A stretch of 49,461 bases of DNA from contig QHTB01000153.1 of NCBI GenBank assembly GCA_003220615.1, positions 1-49,461 on the forward strand, given 5' to 3'. Numbering within the stretch: position 1 is the stretch's first letter; each line of letters starts with the position of its first letter. The DNA comes from Candidatus Rokuibacteriota bacterium (GTDB lineage Bacteria > Methylomirabilota > Methylomirabilia > Rokubacteriales > CSP1-6). Positions 25,233 to 34,500 of the stretch are shown here, in pieces. Made by a program: the position numbers and the translations under genes. The notes beneath the pieces were generated by a model. It saw only the letters and a program-made list of their open reading frames with translations. It was not told the origin of the DNA and ran no database searches.

Positions 25233-26322
25233 GGGCGTGCTGGGAGATGTTGAGGAGGACGCCCGTGCCCGCCATCGTGACGAGCAGAGCCGAGCCTCCG
25301 AACGAGATGAAGGGCAACGGCAACCCCTTGGTCGGCAGGGCGCCGGTCACGACGCCGAGATTGACGAGCGTCTGGGTCGCGATGAGCACGGTGATGCCGA
25401 GCGCCAGGTAGGCGCCGAAGGGATCGGGGGCGCGCAGCCCCACGCGCAGGCCCCGCCACACGAGGACGGCGAAGAGCGCGATGATCGCCAGGGCGCCGAC
25501 GAACCCGAGCTCCTCACCGATGACGGCGAAGATGAAGTCCGTGTGCGCCTCCGGCAGGTAGAAGAGCTTCTGCTTCGACTCGCCGATGCCGCGGCCGAGG
25601 AGGCCGCCGCTGCCCAGCGCCAGCCACGACTGGATGATCTGAAATCCGCTGCCGCGCGGATCGCTCCACGGGTCGAGGAACGTCGTGATGCGTCGCAGCC
25701 GATAGGGCGCGAGCCAGATCGCGAGTGCGAGGAACGGCAGCGCCGCGCCGACGATGAAGCCCAGGTAGCGCACCGGGCTCCCGGCGAGATAGAGCAGCGC
25801 AAACGTCACCGCGACCAGCGTGAGGCAGTTGCCGAGGTCGGGTTGGGCCAGGATCAGCACGGCCAGCGCCACGGCGATCGCCAGCGGCTGGAGCAACCCG
25901 CGGCGGAAGTCCTCGATCTCGGCGCGCTTCTGCGCGAGGTAGCCGGCCAGGTAGATGACCAGCGCCAGCTTCGCGAGCTCGGCCGGCTGGAACGAGACCG
26001 GCCCCAGACGCAGCCAACGTCGCGTGCCGTTGATGGGCTGAGCCAGCGGCGGCACGAGCACGAGGACGAGGAGCACGCCGGCGGCGAGCAGGACCGGCCA
26101 GCCGAGGCGCTCCAGGCGCCGGTAGTCGATGCGAAGCGCGACGAGCAGACACCCCGCACCCAGCAGCGCCCAGACGAGCTGCTTCTTGAGGAACAGGTAG
26201 GGATCGTGGAAGCGATCGGCCGCCACGATGGCGCTCGCCGAGTAGACCATCACGACGCCGGCCGACAGGAGGAGCACGACGGCGCCGAAGATCCACATGT
26301 CCGGCCGGAGCTTGCGCGGCAT
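25225..26322 (-). CDS. ftsW: SEDS peptidoglycan polymerase FtsW
   Basis: 365 residues from ATG 26322 ([12 protein letters not shown]). Ten or so transmembrane segments and SEDS motifs: [78 protein letters not shown] and [15 protein letters not shown]. The P-E-A-H-T-D-F segment contains the conserved acidic residue. With FtsI it makes septal glycan. The ORF extends to 26352 upstream but the family start fits 26322. Confidence 0.95.
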   Translation of the reverse strand: MPRKLRPDMWIFGAVVLLLSAGVVMVYSASAIVAADRFHDPYLFLKKQLVWALLGAGCLLVALRIDYRRLERLGWPVLLAAGVLLVLVLVPPLAQPINGTRRWLRLGPVSFQPAELAKLALVIYLAGYLAQKRAEIEDFRRGLLQPLAIAVALAVLILAQPDLGNCLTLVAVTFALLYLAGSPVRYLGFIVGAALPFLALAIWLAPYRLRRITTFLDPWSDPRGSGFQIIQSWLALGSGGLLGRGIGESKQKLFYLPEAHTDFIFAVIGEELGFVGALAIIALFAVLVWRGLRVGLRAPDPFGAYLALGITVLIATQTLVNLGVVTGALPTKGLPLPFISFGGSALLVTMAGTGVLLNISQHAHV

Positions 26323-26550
26323 ATCAGCGCGGCTCCGAGCAGCGAGCACCACGAGGCCCGAGGGAGGAGCCGACCGCAGCGTACGTGGCCGTAGGAGCTG
26401 AGGCGCGCCGAGCGACGAGGCGACACTTCAGAGGTTCGACGATCGTACGTGAGGATCGGTGTGGTTGTGCGAGCCCGCAGCGCCGCCTCGGCGCGAGGCG
26501 AGCCTGCGTGAATCCGAGAACGAAGTGGGCCGACACTGATCGGAGCCGCA
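26323..26550. other. Noncoding gap between murD and ftsW with hairpin
   Basis: 228 bases without a plausible gene inside an otherwise overlapping cluster. It holds a perfect hairpin, CGCCTCG-GCG-CGAGGCG at 26484-26500, and repeated GTACGT words (26391, 26453). The wording (GAGGAGC, GACCG, GCGTACG, GCGACGAGG) is loosely similar to the palindromic element at 39810-39911, so it may be a decayed copy. Confidence 0.4.
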
Positions 26551-27954
26551 TCAGGCAAGCCCCTGCACGAGGCCGCGGAAGACATCCCCGCGATGTTCGA
26601 AGTTGTCGAACATGTCGAACGAGGCGCATGCCGGCGAGAGCAGCACCACGTCGCCGGGCCGGGCCGCGTTGCGGGCGGCATGTAACGCGCCCTCGAGCGA
26701 CACGCTCTCGGTCACCGGGATGCCCGCCCGGGCCAGCGCGCTACCGATCTTGCCTCCGTCCTGGCCGATGACCACCGCGTGGAGCACCCGACCGCGAGCG
26801 GCGTCAGCCAGCGCCGTGAAGTCCTGGCCCTTGCCGATGCCGCCGGCGATCAGAACGATCCGTTCGCTGAAGCTCTCGAGCGCCTTGATCGTGGAGGCGA
26901 CGTTGGTGCCCTTGGAGTCGTTGTAGTAATGCACGCCCTTGAGATCTCGGACGAACTCGATGCGATGGGACACCCCGCGGAAGCGCGTGATGCCGCGGCG
27001 AATGGCCTCGGGCGCGATGCCGGTCCACAACGCGCAGGCCGTGGCGGCCAGTACGTTCTCGACGTTGTGCGCCCCGCGCAGGAAGATCTCGCCGAGGGGG
27101 CAGATGCGCTCGACGTGGCCATTGAGCTTCGCTGCCACCCAGTCGCCGTGCACGAAGACCCCATGCTCGAGCTCGCGGCGCCGGCTGAACAGCACGACGC
27201 GGGCCCTCGTGCGCCCCGCCAGGCCCGCCGCCGCCTCGTCGTCGGCGTTGAGCACCGCGCAATCGGCCGACGTCTGGTTCAGGAAGATTCGCGCCTTGGC
27301 GTCCAGGTACGCCGCGAAGCTGCCGTGTCGATCGAGATGGTCCGGCGTCACGTTGAGCACCGCGGCCACGCGCGGGTGGAAGGCCTCGGTCGTTTCGAGC
27401 TGGAAGCTCGACACCTCACACACGACGAGGCCGTCGGCACCGAACGTGAGCGCGTGAGCCGCGAGCGGCACGCCGATGTTGCCGCCCACGAGCACTGGAC
27501 GGGCCTGCTCGGCGAGCAGCGCGCCCGTGAGCGCGGTGGTCGTCGTCTTGCCGTTGGTCCCGGTGATCGCGATGGTGTCCGCCTCCATCGCGCGCCAGCC
27601 CAGCTCCAGCTCACCGATGATCGGGATGCCCTCCGCTCGGGCCGGCACCACCAGGGGCGAATCGAGCGGAATCCCCGGGCTCAGGACGACCAGGTCGGCA
27701 CCCTGCGTCACTTCCGGGTGGCTGCCGCCCACCAGGAGGGTCACGCCGAGCGCCAAGAGCCCGCGTGCATCAGCGCCGAGCGCAGCGAGCGTCTTCTGAT
27801 CGCTGGCGATCACACGCGCGCCGGCGGTCTGGAGCAGGCGCGCGGCGGCCAGGCCGCTCTTGCCGAGACCAACGACGGCGACCCGCCGGCCGGCGAGGCT
27901 CTCCAGATACGCACGTCCCCGCGCCACGACGTCCGCGTCCTTCAGTGGGCTCAC
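26551..27954 (-). CDS. murD: UDP-N-acetylmuramoylalanine--D-glutamate ligase
   Basis: 467 residues from GTG 27954. Adds D-Glu to UDP-MurNAc-L-Ala. RVAVVGLGKSGLAAARLLQ binds UDP, IAITGTNGKTTTTALTGALL binds ATP, VGGNIGVPL and CEVSSFQLE follow, and NDSKGTNVASTIKAL with LLSPACASFDMFDNFEHRGDVF forms the C-terminal substrate site. Followed by a 228-base gap before ftsW. Confidence 0.97.
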   Translation of the reverse strand: MSPLKDADVVARGRAYLESLAGRRVAVVGLGKSGLAAARLLQTAGARVIASDQKTLAALGADARGLLALGVTLLVGGSHPEVTQGADLVVLSPGIPLDSPLVVPARAEGIPIIGELELGWRAMEADTIAITGTNGKTTTTALTGALLAEQARPVLVGGNIGVPLAAHALTFGADGLVVCEVSSFQLETTEAFHPRVAAVLNVTPDHLDRHGSFAAYLDAKARIFLNQTSADCAVLNADDEAAAGLAGRTRARVVLFSRRRELEHGVFVHGDWVAAKLNGHVERICPLGEIFLRGAHNVENVLAATACALWTGIAPEAIRRGITRFRGVSHRIEFVRDLKGVHYYNDSKGTNVASTIKALESFSERIVLIAGGIGKGQDFTALADAARGRVLHAVVIGQDGGKIGSALARAGIPVTESVSLEGALHAARNAARPGDVVLLSPACASFDMFDNFEHRGDVFRGLVQGLA

Positions 27955-27991
27955 GCCGCTCGCCTCACGCTGGCGGTCATCGCAGCGTTGC

Positions 27992-29074
27992 TCATCGCAA
28001 CTTCAAGGTGCTGAGCGCGAGCAGCGCCAGCGCGAACGAGACGATCCAGAAGCGCACCACGATCTTGGGCTCGGCCCAGCCCTCCAGCTCGTAGTGGTGA
28101 TGGAGCGGCGCCATGCGAAAGACCCGTCGTCCGGTGAGCTTGAAGGACGCCACCTGGATGATGACCGACACCGCCTCGACCACGTAGAGCCCGCCGATGA
28201 GCGGCAGCAGCAGCTCGGCCTTGGTCACCACCGCCAGCGTGCCGATGGCGCCACCCAGCGCCAGCGAGCCGACGTCGCCCATGAAGACCTGCGCCGGATG
28301 GCAGTTGAACCAGAGAAAGCCGATGGCGGCTCCGATGAGCGCCCCGCAGAAGACCGTGACCTCTCCCGCGCCCTTGACGTTGGTGATCCTCAAGTAGTCG
28401 GCCGCCCGGAAGTTGCCGGTCAAGTACGCGATCACCGCAAAAGCGCCGCCGGCCATGATGATGGGGCCGATGGCGAGCCCGTCGAGGCCGTCGGTGAGGT
28501 TCACCGCGTTCGAGGCGCCCACGATCACCAGGGTCGCGACGGGAATCCACCACCAGCCGAGATCCAGCACCCAGCCCTTGAGGAACGGGATGGGCAGCAC
28601 CGGCGTCCAGCCGTTGGCCGCGGGCTGCCAGAGGATGATCTGGAGCACGCCGAGCGCGAGCAGGAGCTGCATCAGGAACTTCGTCCGCGCGGTGAGGCCC
28701 TTGCGCTTCTTGACCTTGCGCGCGTCGTCCCAGAATCCGATCAGGCCGAATCCCGCCGTCGCCAGCACCACCACCCAGACGTAACGGTTGCGGAGATTGG
28801 CCCACAGGAGCGTCGAGCCGATCAGCGCAGCCAGAATGACGAGCCCGCCCATCGTCGGCGTGCCCTTCTTCGAGCGGTGACGCTCCGGCGTGTCCTCTCG
28901 AATCGTCTCGCCCCCGTGCTGCCACTCCTTCAGCTTCTGGATGAGCGGAGGCCCGATCAGCAGCGAGATCACCAGCGCCGAGATCAGGGCCATGACGGAG
29001 CGGAACGTCAGGTACCGGAAGACGTTGAAGAGGATGTGATCTTTGGCCAGTGGCACGAGCAGGTGGTAAAGCAT
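27992..29074 (-). CDS. mraY: Phospho-N-acetylmuramoyl-pentapeptide transferase
   Basis: 360 residues with about ten transmembrane helices. Makes lipid I from UDP-MurNAc-pentapeptide and undecaprenyl phosphate. Signature elements: ERHRSKKGTPTMGGLVIL, NAVNLTDGLDGLAIGP (catalytic Asp region), FLWFNCHPAQVFMGDVGSL and the MAPLHHHYELEGW histidine cluster. Ten bases separate it from murF. Confidence 0.98.
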   Translation of the reverse strand: MLYHLLVPLAKDHILFNVFRYLTFRSVMALISALVISLLIGPPLIQKLKEWQHGGETIREDTPERHRSKKGTPTMGGLVILAALIGSTLLWANLRNRYVWVVVLATAGFGLIGFWDDARKVKKRKGLTARTKFLMQLLLALGVLQIILWQPAANGWTPVLPIPFLKGWVLDLGWWWIPVATLVIVGASNAVNLTDGLDGLAIGPIIMAGGAFAVIAYLTGNFRAADYLRITNVKGAGEVTVFCGALIGAAIGFLWFNCHPAQVFMGDVGSLALGGAIGTLAVVTKAELLLPLIGGLYVVEAVSVIIQVASFKLTGRRVFRMAPLHHHYELEGWAEPKIVVRFWIVSFALALLALSTLKLR

Positions 29075-29083
29075 CCGTTACGC

Positions 29084-30478
29084 TCATCTGTGTTCCGGCC
29101 GGGTGAGTCGCGCGACCAGCGCGTCCGCGACGCGCTCCATCTTCATGCCGCGCGAGCCTTTGACGAGAACGACGTCGCCGGGGGTGACACGCTTGAGCAG
29201 GTGGGCGACCGTGTCCTCGAACGTCATACCGTGCCAGGCCTCGGGCAACCCCTCCTCGCGAGCCACCTGCACGGCCTGCAGCATGTGACGGCCGAGCGCG
29301 ACGAACTCGGCGGCGCCGCTCGCCACCACCTGCCGTCCCACCTCGCGGTGGGCGGCATCGGTGACGTCGCCCAGCTCCAGCATGTCGGCGAGGACGACGA
29401 CGAGCCGGCGGCCGTTGCGGGCCACTGCCGCGGTCTCGAGCGCTGCGCGCACCGACGCCGGATTGGCGTTGTAGGTGTCGTCGAGGATCCGTACGGGCCC
29501 GGCGTCGCGCCACACACAGCGGCCCTTCACCGGCCGCGCCGATAGCAAGCCGCGCACGATCTCGTCCAGGCTGAAACCCAGCACGACGCCGGTCGCCGCG
29601 GCCGCGAGCGCGTTGCCCACGTTGTGGCGGCCCGAGAATCCCAACGCCACCTGCCGGCGTTCGCCGGCAGCCTCCAGCTCGAAGCGCACGCCTGACGTGT
29701 CCTCGATCGGCTCACCGACGGCACGGACCGCCGCGCTCGCCTGTCTCCCGTAGGTGACCACCCGGGCCGCGGTGTCCCGCGCCATGCCGGCGACGCGGGC
29801 GTCGTCGGCATTCAGCACCGCCGCCGCGTCGGCGGCGAGTGATCGCACGAGCGCCGCCTTCTCCTCGCGCACGCCGTCGAGCGATCCGAGGAACTCGGTG
29901 TGCACCGGCGCCACCGTGGTGACCACGCCGACCGTCGGAGCGGCCACGGCGCTGAGCGTGGCGATCTCGCCCTTCTGATTGGTGCCGATTTCCACCACGA
30001 GTGCCTCGTGCTCGGCGGTCAGCCGCAGGAGCGTGAGCGGCAGCCCCCACTGGTTGTTGAAGGAGGCTTCCGGCTTCAGCACTCGCCAGCGCGTCCCGAG
30101 CACCGCGGCGATCATCTCCTTCGTCGTGGTCTTGCCGTTGGAGCCGGTGACGGCGACGACCGGAATGGCGAAGCGCTGGCGGTGGTACGCAGCGATCTGG
30201 CCGAGGGCCCGCGTCGTGTCCTCGACGAGCACGAGCGGCACCCCGGCCGGGATCGGATCGGGCACGTGGTGTACGACCAGGCACGAGGCCCCGCGACTCG
30301 CCGCCTCGGCCACGAAGTCGTGGCCGTCGAGCCGATGACCCTGGATGGCGAAGAAGGCCTCACCGACCCCCAGCGCCCGTGAGTCGATGGCGATGCCACT
30401 GACCGGCACGGCGAGATCGCCGACGACGAGCGCCCCCTGGGTGGCGCGTACGAGATCCTGGACGGTGAAGGTCGCCAT
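29084..30478 (-). CDS. murF: UDP-MurNAc-tripeptide--D-Ala-D-Ala ligase
   Basis: 464 residues. Adds D-Ala-D-Ala. VVAVTGSNGKTTTKEMIAAVL P-loop, ASFNNQWGLPLTLLRL, VEIGTNQKGEIATLSAVAAP, FSGRHNVGNALAAAATGV and LDDTYNANPASVRAALE fit MurF closely and separate it from MurE/MurD. Two bases separate it from murE. The D-Ala-D-Ala supplier ddl is not in this cluster. Confidence 0.97.
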   Translation of the reverse strand: MATFTVQDLVRATQGALVVGDLAVPVSGIAIDSRALGVGEAFFAIQGHRLDGHDFVAEAASRGASCLVVHHVPDPIPAGVPLVLVEDTTRALGQIAAYHRQRFAIPVVAVTGSNGKTTTKEMIAAVLGTRWRVLKPEASFNNQWGLPLTLLRLTAEHEALVVEIGTNQKGEIATLSAVAAPTVGVVTTVAPVHTEFLGSLDGVREEKAALVRSLAADAAAVLNADDARVAGMARDTAARVVTYGRQASAAVRAVGEPIEDTSGVRFELEAAGERRQVALGFSGRHNVGNALAAAATGVVLGFSLDEIVRGLLSARPVKGRCVWRDAGPVRILDDTYNANPASVRAALETAAVARNGRRLVVVLADMLELGDVTDAAHREVGRQVVASGAAEFVALGRHMLQAVQVAREEGLPEAWHGMTFEDTVAHLLKRVTPGDVVLVKGSRGMKMERVADALVARLTRPEHR

Positions 30479-30480
30479 CG

Positions 30481-31974
30481 TCAGCTCGCCGCCCGCTGTA
30501 AGAGCTGGCGCGCGACCTCGCGGTCGTCGAACGGCAGCACCTCGGCGCCGATGATCTGGTACGTCTCGTGCCCCTTGCCGGCGATCACGACGGTGTCGCC
30601 CGAGCGCGCCCAGTCGAGCGCCGCGCCGATCGCGGCACGCCGCTCGACCTCACGGACGTGGCGACCGTCGCCGCCGCCCCGCTTCACGCCCACCAGGATC
30701 TCGTCGATGATGGCGTCCGGCCGTTCCGAGCGCGGATTGTCCGACGTGACCCACACGCGATCGGCCAGGCGCGCCGCGATCTCACCCATGATCGGCCGCT
30801 TGCCGCGATCGCGATCGCCGCCGCAGCCGAAGACGACGCCGAGCCGGCCGCGGGTCAGCTTGCGCGCGGTCGCCAGCACGCGCTCGAGCGCGTCGGGCGT
30901 ATGCGCGTAGTCGACGACGACCAGGAACGGCTGGCCAGCGCGCACTTGCTCGAAACGCCCGGGCACGGCGCCGACGGCGCCGAGCGCCCGGGCGATGGCG
31001 GCCGGCTCGAGATCGAGGGCCAGCCCCACCCCGACGGCCCCGAGGAGGTTCATCACGTTGTGCTCACCGATCAGCGGCGACGTGAGGTGGAGATCGCCGC
31101 GTGGCGTGCGCGCGTGCAACCGGATGCCTTGAAGCGTGGACGCGTGCTCGACGGCACGGATCCGAGCGCTGGCTCCCAGGCCGAACGAGAGCGTTGGGAC
31201 ATCAAGACCCCTCACCATCTCGGCCCCGGAAGGATCGTCAGCATTCACGACCGCGGTGCGTCCGGACTTCGGCGACTGAGCGAGCAGCTCGAACAGACGA
31301 CGCTTCGCCCGACGGTACTCATCGAGCGTGCCATGAAAATCGAGATGATCCTGTGTCAAGTTGGTGAACACGGCGACGTCGAACGTCAATCCCTCGACGC
31401 GGGCAAGCGCCAGCGCGTGCGAGGAGACCTCCATCGCGACCGCCCGGACCCCGTCAGCGTACATGCGTGCCAGCATTGACTGAAGCTCGAGCGCCTCGGG
31501 GGTAGTCTGGCCGGCAGGCAGCGTTTCGGCGCCGATCCGGTACTGGATGGTGCCGATGACGCCCGTCCGTAACCCTCGCGACTGCAAAAGCGCTTCCACG
31601 AGATAGGACGTGGTCGTCTTGCCATTCGTGCCAGTGATCCCGACGACGGTGAGCTGCCCCGACGGATGGCCGTAGTACGCGTCCGCGGCTCGGGCCAGCG
31701 CCAACCGCGCCGACGGGACGATGATCTGCGCCACGTCCACGTCCCCGACCGGCGGTCCCTCGGTCACGATCACCGCAGCGCCCCGGGCGATCGCTTCGGG
31801 AACGAACCGTCGCGCATCCTGCTTGAAGCCGGGAACGGCCACGAAGCAGTCGCCGGGCGCGACCTTTCGAGAATCGGCCGCGATGCCGCCGATCGCCGCG
31901 GGCGGCGCGCCGATCATCCGCGTCTCGCCCAGCGCGGCCACGAGCTCGCTCACCGGCATCGACCGTTTAGCCAT
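30481..31974 (-). CDS. murE: UDP-MurNAc-L-Ala-D-Glu--meso-DAP ligase
   Basis: 497 residues. Adds the third amino acid. GITGTNGKTTTSYLVEALL P-loop, TTPEALELQSMLARM, AMEVSSHALALARVEGL, DFHGTLDEYRRAKRRLF. VTSDNPRSERPDAIIDEI contains the DNPR motif which marks meso-diaminopimelate specificity rather than lysine, so the wall is predicted mDAP type. GHETYQIIG near the end. A 130-base spacer without obvious content separates it from ftsI. Confidence 0.97.
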   Translation of the reverse strand: MAKRSMPVSELVAALGETRMIGAPPAAIGGIAADSRKVAPGDCFVAVPGFKQDARRFVPEAIARGAAVIVTEGPPVGDVDVAQIIVPSARLALARAADAYYGHPSGQLTVVGITGTNGKTTTSYLVEALLQSRGLRTGVIGTIQYRIGAETLPAGQTTPEALELQSMLARMYADGVRAVAMEVSSHALALARVEGLTFDVAVFTNLTQDHLDFHGTLDEYRRAKRRLFELLAQSPKSGRTAVVNADDPSGAEMVRGLDVPTLSFGLGASARIRAVEHASTLQGIRLHARTPRGDLHLTSPLIGEHNVMNLLGAVGVGLALDLEPAAIARALGAVGAVPGRFEQVRAGQPFLVVVDYAHTPDALERVLATARKLTRGRLGVVFGCGGDRDRGKRPIMGEIAARLADRVWVTSDNPRSERPDAIIDEILVGVKRGGGDGRHVREVERRAAIGAALDWARSGDTVVIAGKGHETYQIIGAEVLPFDDREVARQLLQRAAS

Positions 31975-32104
31975 GTCGCTTCTCGACGCCCTTCACCGTC
32001 GCGATCGCCGGCCATCTCACCGCTCGCGTCGGACCCGCAGAACCACGACCATTTCACCGCTCGGCTCGCCGCCCGAGCGCGACTCACCTCGCACAGCCAC
32101 TGTG

Positions 32105-34096
32105 TCATGGATTGGCCTCGCCGCGCTGAAGTGCACGCGAGGACGGCGTCAGCACGAGCCGCGCAGTGACGCCGGGAGCCAGGGCCGAGCCGGGTAACGG
32201 TGTCTGCTTCACCACGCTGCCGTGGCCGCTCACTTCGACGCGCACGCCGAGAGGCGCCAGCATCGAGAGCGCCTGGCGCAGCGGCCGGCCCCGCAGGTCG
32301 GGCATGATGGCGGCGACGCCATCGCCCTCGGGGTCCGAGTCCGAGCTCGACACCAGGCGCACCCGCGGGGCCACCCGCTCAGGACCCGGGCCGCTGACGA
32401 TCTGGAGGGGCGGCGTGTCCTGAGGCGGCACGTCGAGGTAGCGCAGCACCTCGCGACCGATCGCCGAGAAGATCGGGGCGGCCGCTTCGCTCCCCCACTT
32501 CTCATTCTTCGGCTCGTCGAGCATGACGAGCATCACGAAGCGCGGGTCGTCGGCCGGAGCGAATCCCACGAACGACAGGACGCCGGGCGCCCGGGAATAA
32601 CGGTGCGTGGCGGGGTCGAGCTTCTGGGCCGTGCCCGTCTTGCCAGCGACCGCGTAACCGGGAATTGCCGCGTTGTGACCGGTGCCGGCCTCCACGACGC
32701 TGATCAGGATGCGAGTCAGCGTGCGCGCCGTTTCGGGCGCGATCACCTGGCGCACGGCCTCGGGCTCGAAGCGGCGCGTCTCGCGGCCCTGAGCGTTGAA
32801 GACGGACTTCACCAGGCGCGGACGCATCATCGTTCCGCCGTTGGCCACCGCGCTGAACGCGGTCACCATCTGCAGCGCGGTGACCGACACCTCCTGGCCG
32901 AGCGACAGGGTAGGCAGCGACAGCGTCGACCACCGGGGTGGCTCACGAAGCTGACCCCGGCTCTCGCCGGGCAGGCCCAGCCCCGTCGGCCGACCGAACC
33001 CGAACGCCGTCATGTAGCGGTAGTAGCGCTCGGCGCCGAGCGCCAGGCCGACCTTGATCGATCCGACGTTCGATGAGTTCTGGAGCACCTCGCTGAACGT
33101 CAGCCAGCCGTATTTCTTCCAGTCGTGGATCGTCGTCCGGGCGATGGTGATCGCGCCGTTCTCGCCGAAGAACCGGTCGTCCGGCCTGACGACCCCCTCC
33201 TCGAGCGCCGCCGCGGCCAGGATCACCTTGAAGGTCGAACCCGGCTCGAACGGATCGGTGACCGCCCGGTTGCGCCAGTAATCTCGTGACGGCACGTCGA
33301 GGAACGTGTTCGGGTTGAACGTCGGCCGGATGGCGACGGCGAGCACGTCGCCCGTCCGCGGCTCCATGACGACGGCCATCGCCGCCCGAGCGCTCGTACG
33401 ACGAAACGCCGCGTCGATCTCCCGCTCGGCGACGTACTGGATGTGAGCGTCGAGCGTCAGCATCACGCCCTGACCCGCCGCCGGAGTCTGCAGCACCCGC
33501 TGCATCTCGATCTCTCGCCCGAGCGCGTCGCGCCCGACCACGGCCTTGCCCGGCGTCCCCGCCAGCGTGTCGTTCCAGGCGCGCTCGATCCCCTCGAGGC
33601 CACCGTCGGTACCCTCGAAACCGACGATGTGGGCCGCCAGTTCTCGGTTCGGATAGAGCCGAAGCGGCTCCGGCACGAGGGACAGGCCCGGCTCGCGCAG
33701 CTCGCGCACGCTCGCGGCCACGGCGGGCGGCAGGCGGCGCTTGAGCCACACGAACGGGCGCTCGCTCACCAGCGCCGCGTGCAACTCCTCCTCGGCCACC
33801 TTCACGATGGGCGCCAGTCGTACGGCGACCCGGACGGGATCGCCGACGGCTCGGGGCTGGGCAAACAGCGACTCGGCCGGGCTGGACGCGGCCAGCGGCG
33901 CGCCGTTCCGGTCGACGATCGGTCCGCGCTGGGCCTGGAGCGCGACGGATCTCGAGTACTGTCGCTCGGCCAGGCCGGACAGCTCGCGATAGCGGACGAT
34001 CTGGAGCTGACCCAGCCGCGCTGTCACGCCGCCGAAGGCGACGACGAGGGCCGCCGCCAGGAGCAGGACGCGCGTGCGCAGCCCGGTGACTCTCAC
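32105..34096 (-). CDS. ftsI: Septal peptidoglycan transpeptidase FtsI (PBP2x-like) with C-terminal PASTA domain
   Basis: 663 residues from GTG 34096, which makes a GTGA overlap with the ftsL stop. One transmembrane segment (about 8-28), a pedestal domain (GPIVDRNGAPLA), then the transpeptidase domain with Ser287 in EPGSTFK, SSN at 341-343 and KTG at 486-488. From about 597 to 655 there is one PASTA repeat (MPDLRGRPLRQALSMLAPLGV ... PLPGSALAPGVTARLVL). PASTA tails are usual in Gram-positive PBP2x but also seen in some deltaproteobacterial and related division PBPs. Cross-links septal glycan made by FtsW. Confidence 0.95.
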   Translation of the reverse strand: MRVTGLRTRVLLLAAALVVAFGGVTARLGQLQIVRYRELSGLAERQYSRSVALQAQRGPIVDRNGAPLAASSPAESLFAQPRAVGDPVRVAVRLAPIVKVAEEELHAALVSERPFVWLKRRLPPAVAASVRELREPGLSLVPEPLRLYPNRELAAHIVGFEGTDGGLEGIERAWNDTLAGTPGKAVVGRDALGREIEMQRVLQTPAAGQGVMLTLDAHIQYVAEREIDAAFRRTSARAAMAVVMEPRTGDVLAVAIRPTFNPNTFLDVPSRDYWRNRAVTDPFEPGSTFKVILAAAALEEGVVRPDDRFFGENGAITIARTTIHDWKKYGWLTFSEVLQNSSNVGSIKVGLALGAERYYRYMTAFGFGRPTGLGLPGESRGQLREPPRWSTLSLPTLSLGQEVSVTALQMVTAFSAVANGGTMMRPRLVKSVFNAQGRETRRFEPEAVRQVIAPETARTLTRILISVVEAGTGHNAAIPGYAVAGKTGTAQKLDPATHRYSRAPGVLSFVGFAPADDPRFVMLVMLDEPKNEKWGSEAAAPIFSAIGREVLRYLDVPPQDTPPLQIVSGPGPERVAPRVRLVSSSDSDPEGDGVAAIMPDLRGRPLRQALSMLAPLGVRVEVSGHGSVVKQTPLPGSALAPGVTARLVLTPSSRALQRGEANP

Positions 34097-34500
34097 GGCT
34101 CGAGTGGCGACCTCATGAAACCCCAGGACATCGGGAGGCTCGCTGTGACCCGTCCCCCGTCGGCTGCGGCCTGTCCGCTGCCACCCGCGACGAACTCGCG
34201 GGCGACGCGGATCTGCTGGTGCGTCGGCACGGTGAGGCCGAGCTGACGGGCTCGCATCTCGACCCGGGCCGGCGATCGCAGCGTCGCCACCTCGACCTCG
34301 AGCTCGCGGAGAAGCATCTCCAGGCGGGCCCGCTCGACCCGCAACGTGTCGAGCTGGTAGCCGAGATGGACCTGCTGGACGCGCAACCCGACGACCGCGA
34401 GGCCACCCAGAACGAGGAGGAACGCACCGGCCAGGGTGAGCACGACCGAGCGCCGCACACGGGGATCCCGCTCTCGATGCAGTTGCTGTGTCTCTCTCAC
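34093..34500 (-). CDS. ftsL: Cell division protein FtsL-like
   Basis: 135 residues from GTG 34500 (GTGA overlap with rsmH stop). A basic cytoplasmic start, one transmembrane helix (about 19-42), then a leucine-rich coiled coil (QLDTLRVERARLEMLLRELEVEVATL) and ARQLGLTVPTHQQIRV, the usual FtsL end. Small, weakly conserved protein; called from position between rsmH and ftsI as much as from sequence. Confidence 0.85.
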   Translation of the reverse strand: MRETQQLHRERDPRVRRSVVLTLAGAFLLVLGGLAVVGLRVQQVHLGYQLDTLRVERARLEMLLRELEVEVATLRSPARVEMRARQLGLTVPTHQQIRVAREFVAGGSGQAAADGGRVTASLPMSWGFMRSPLEP

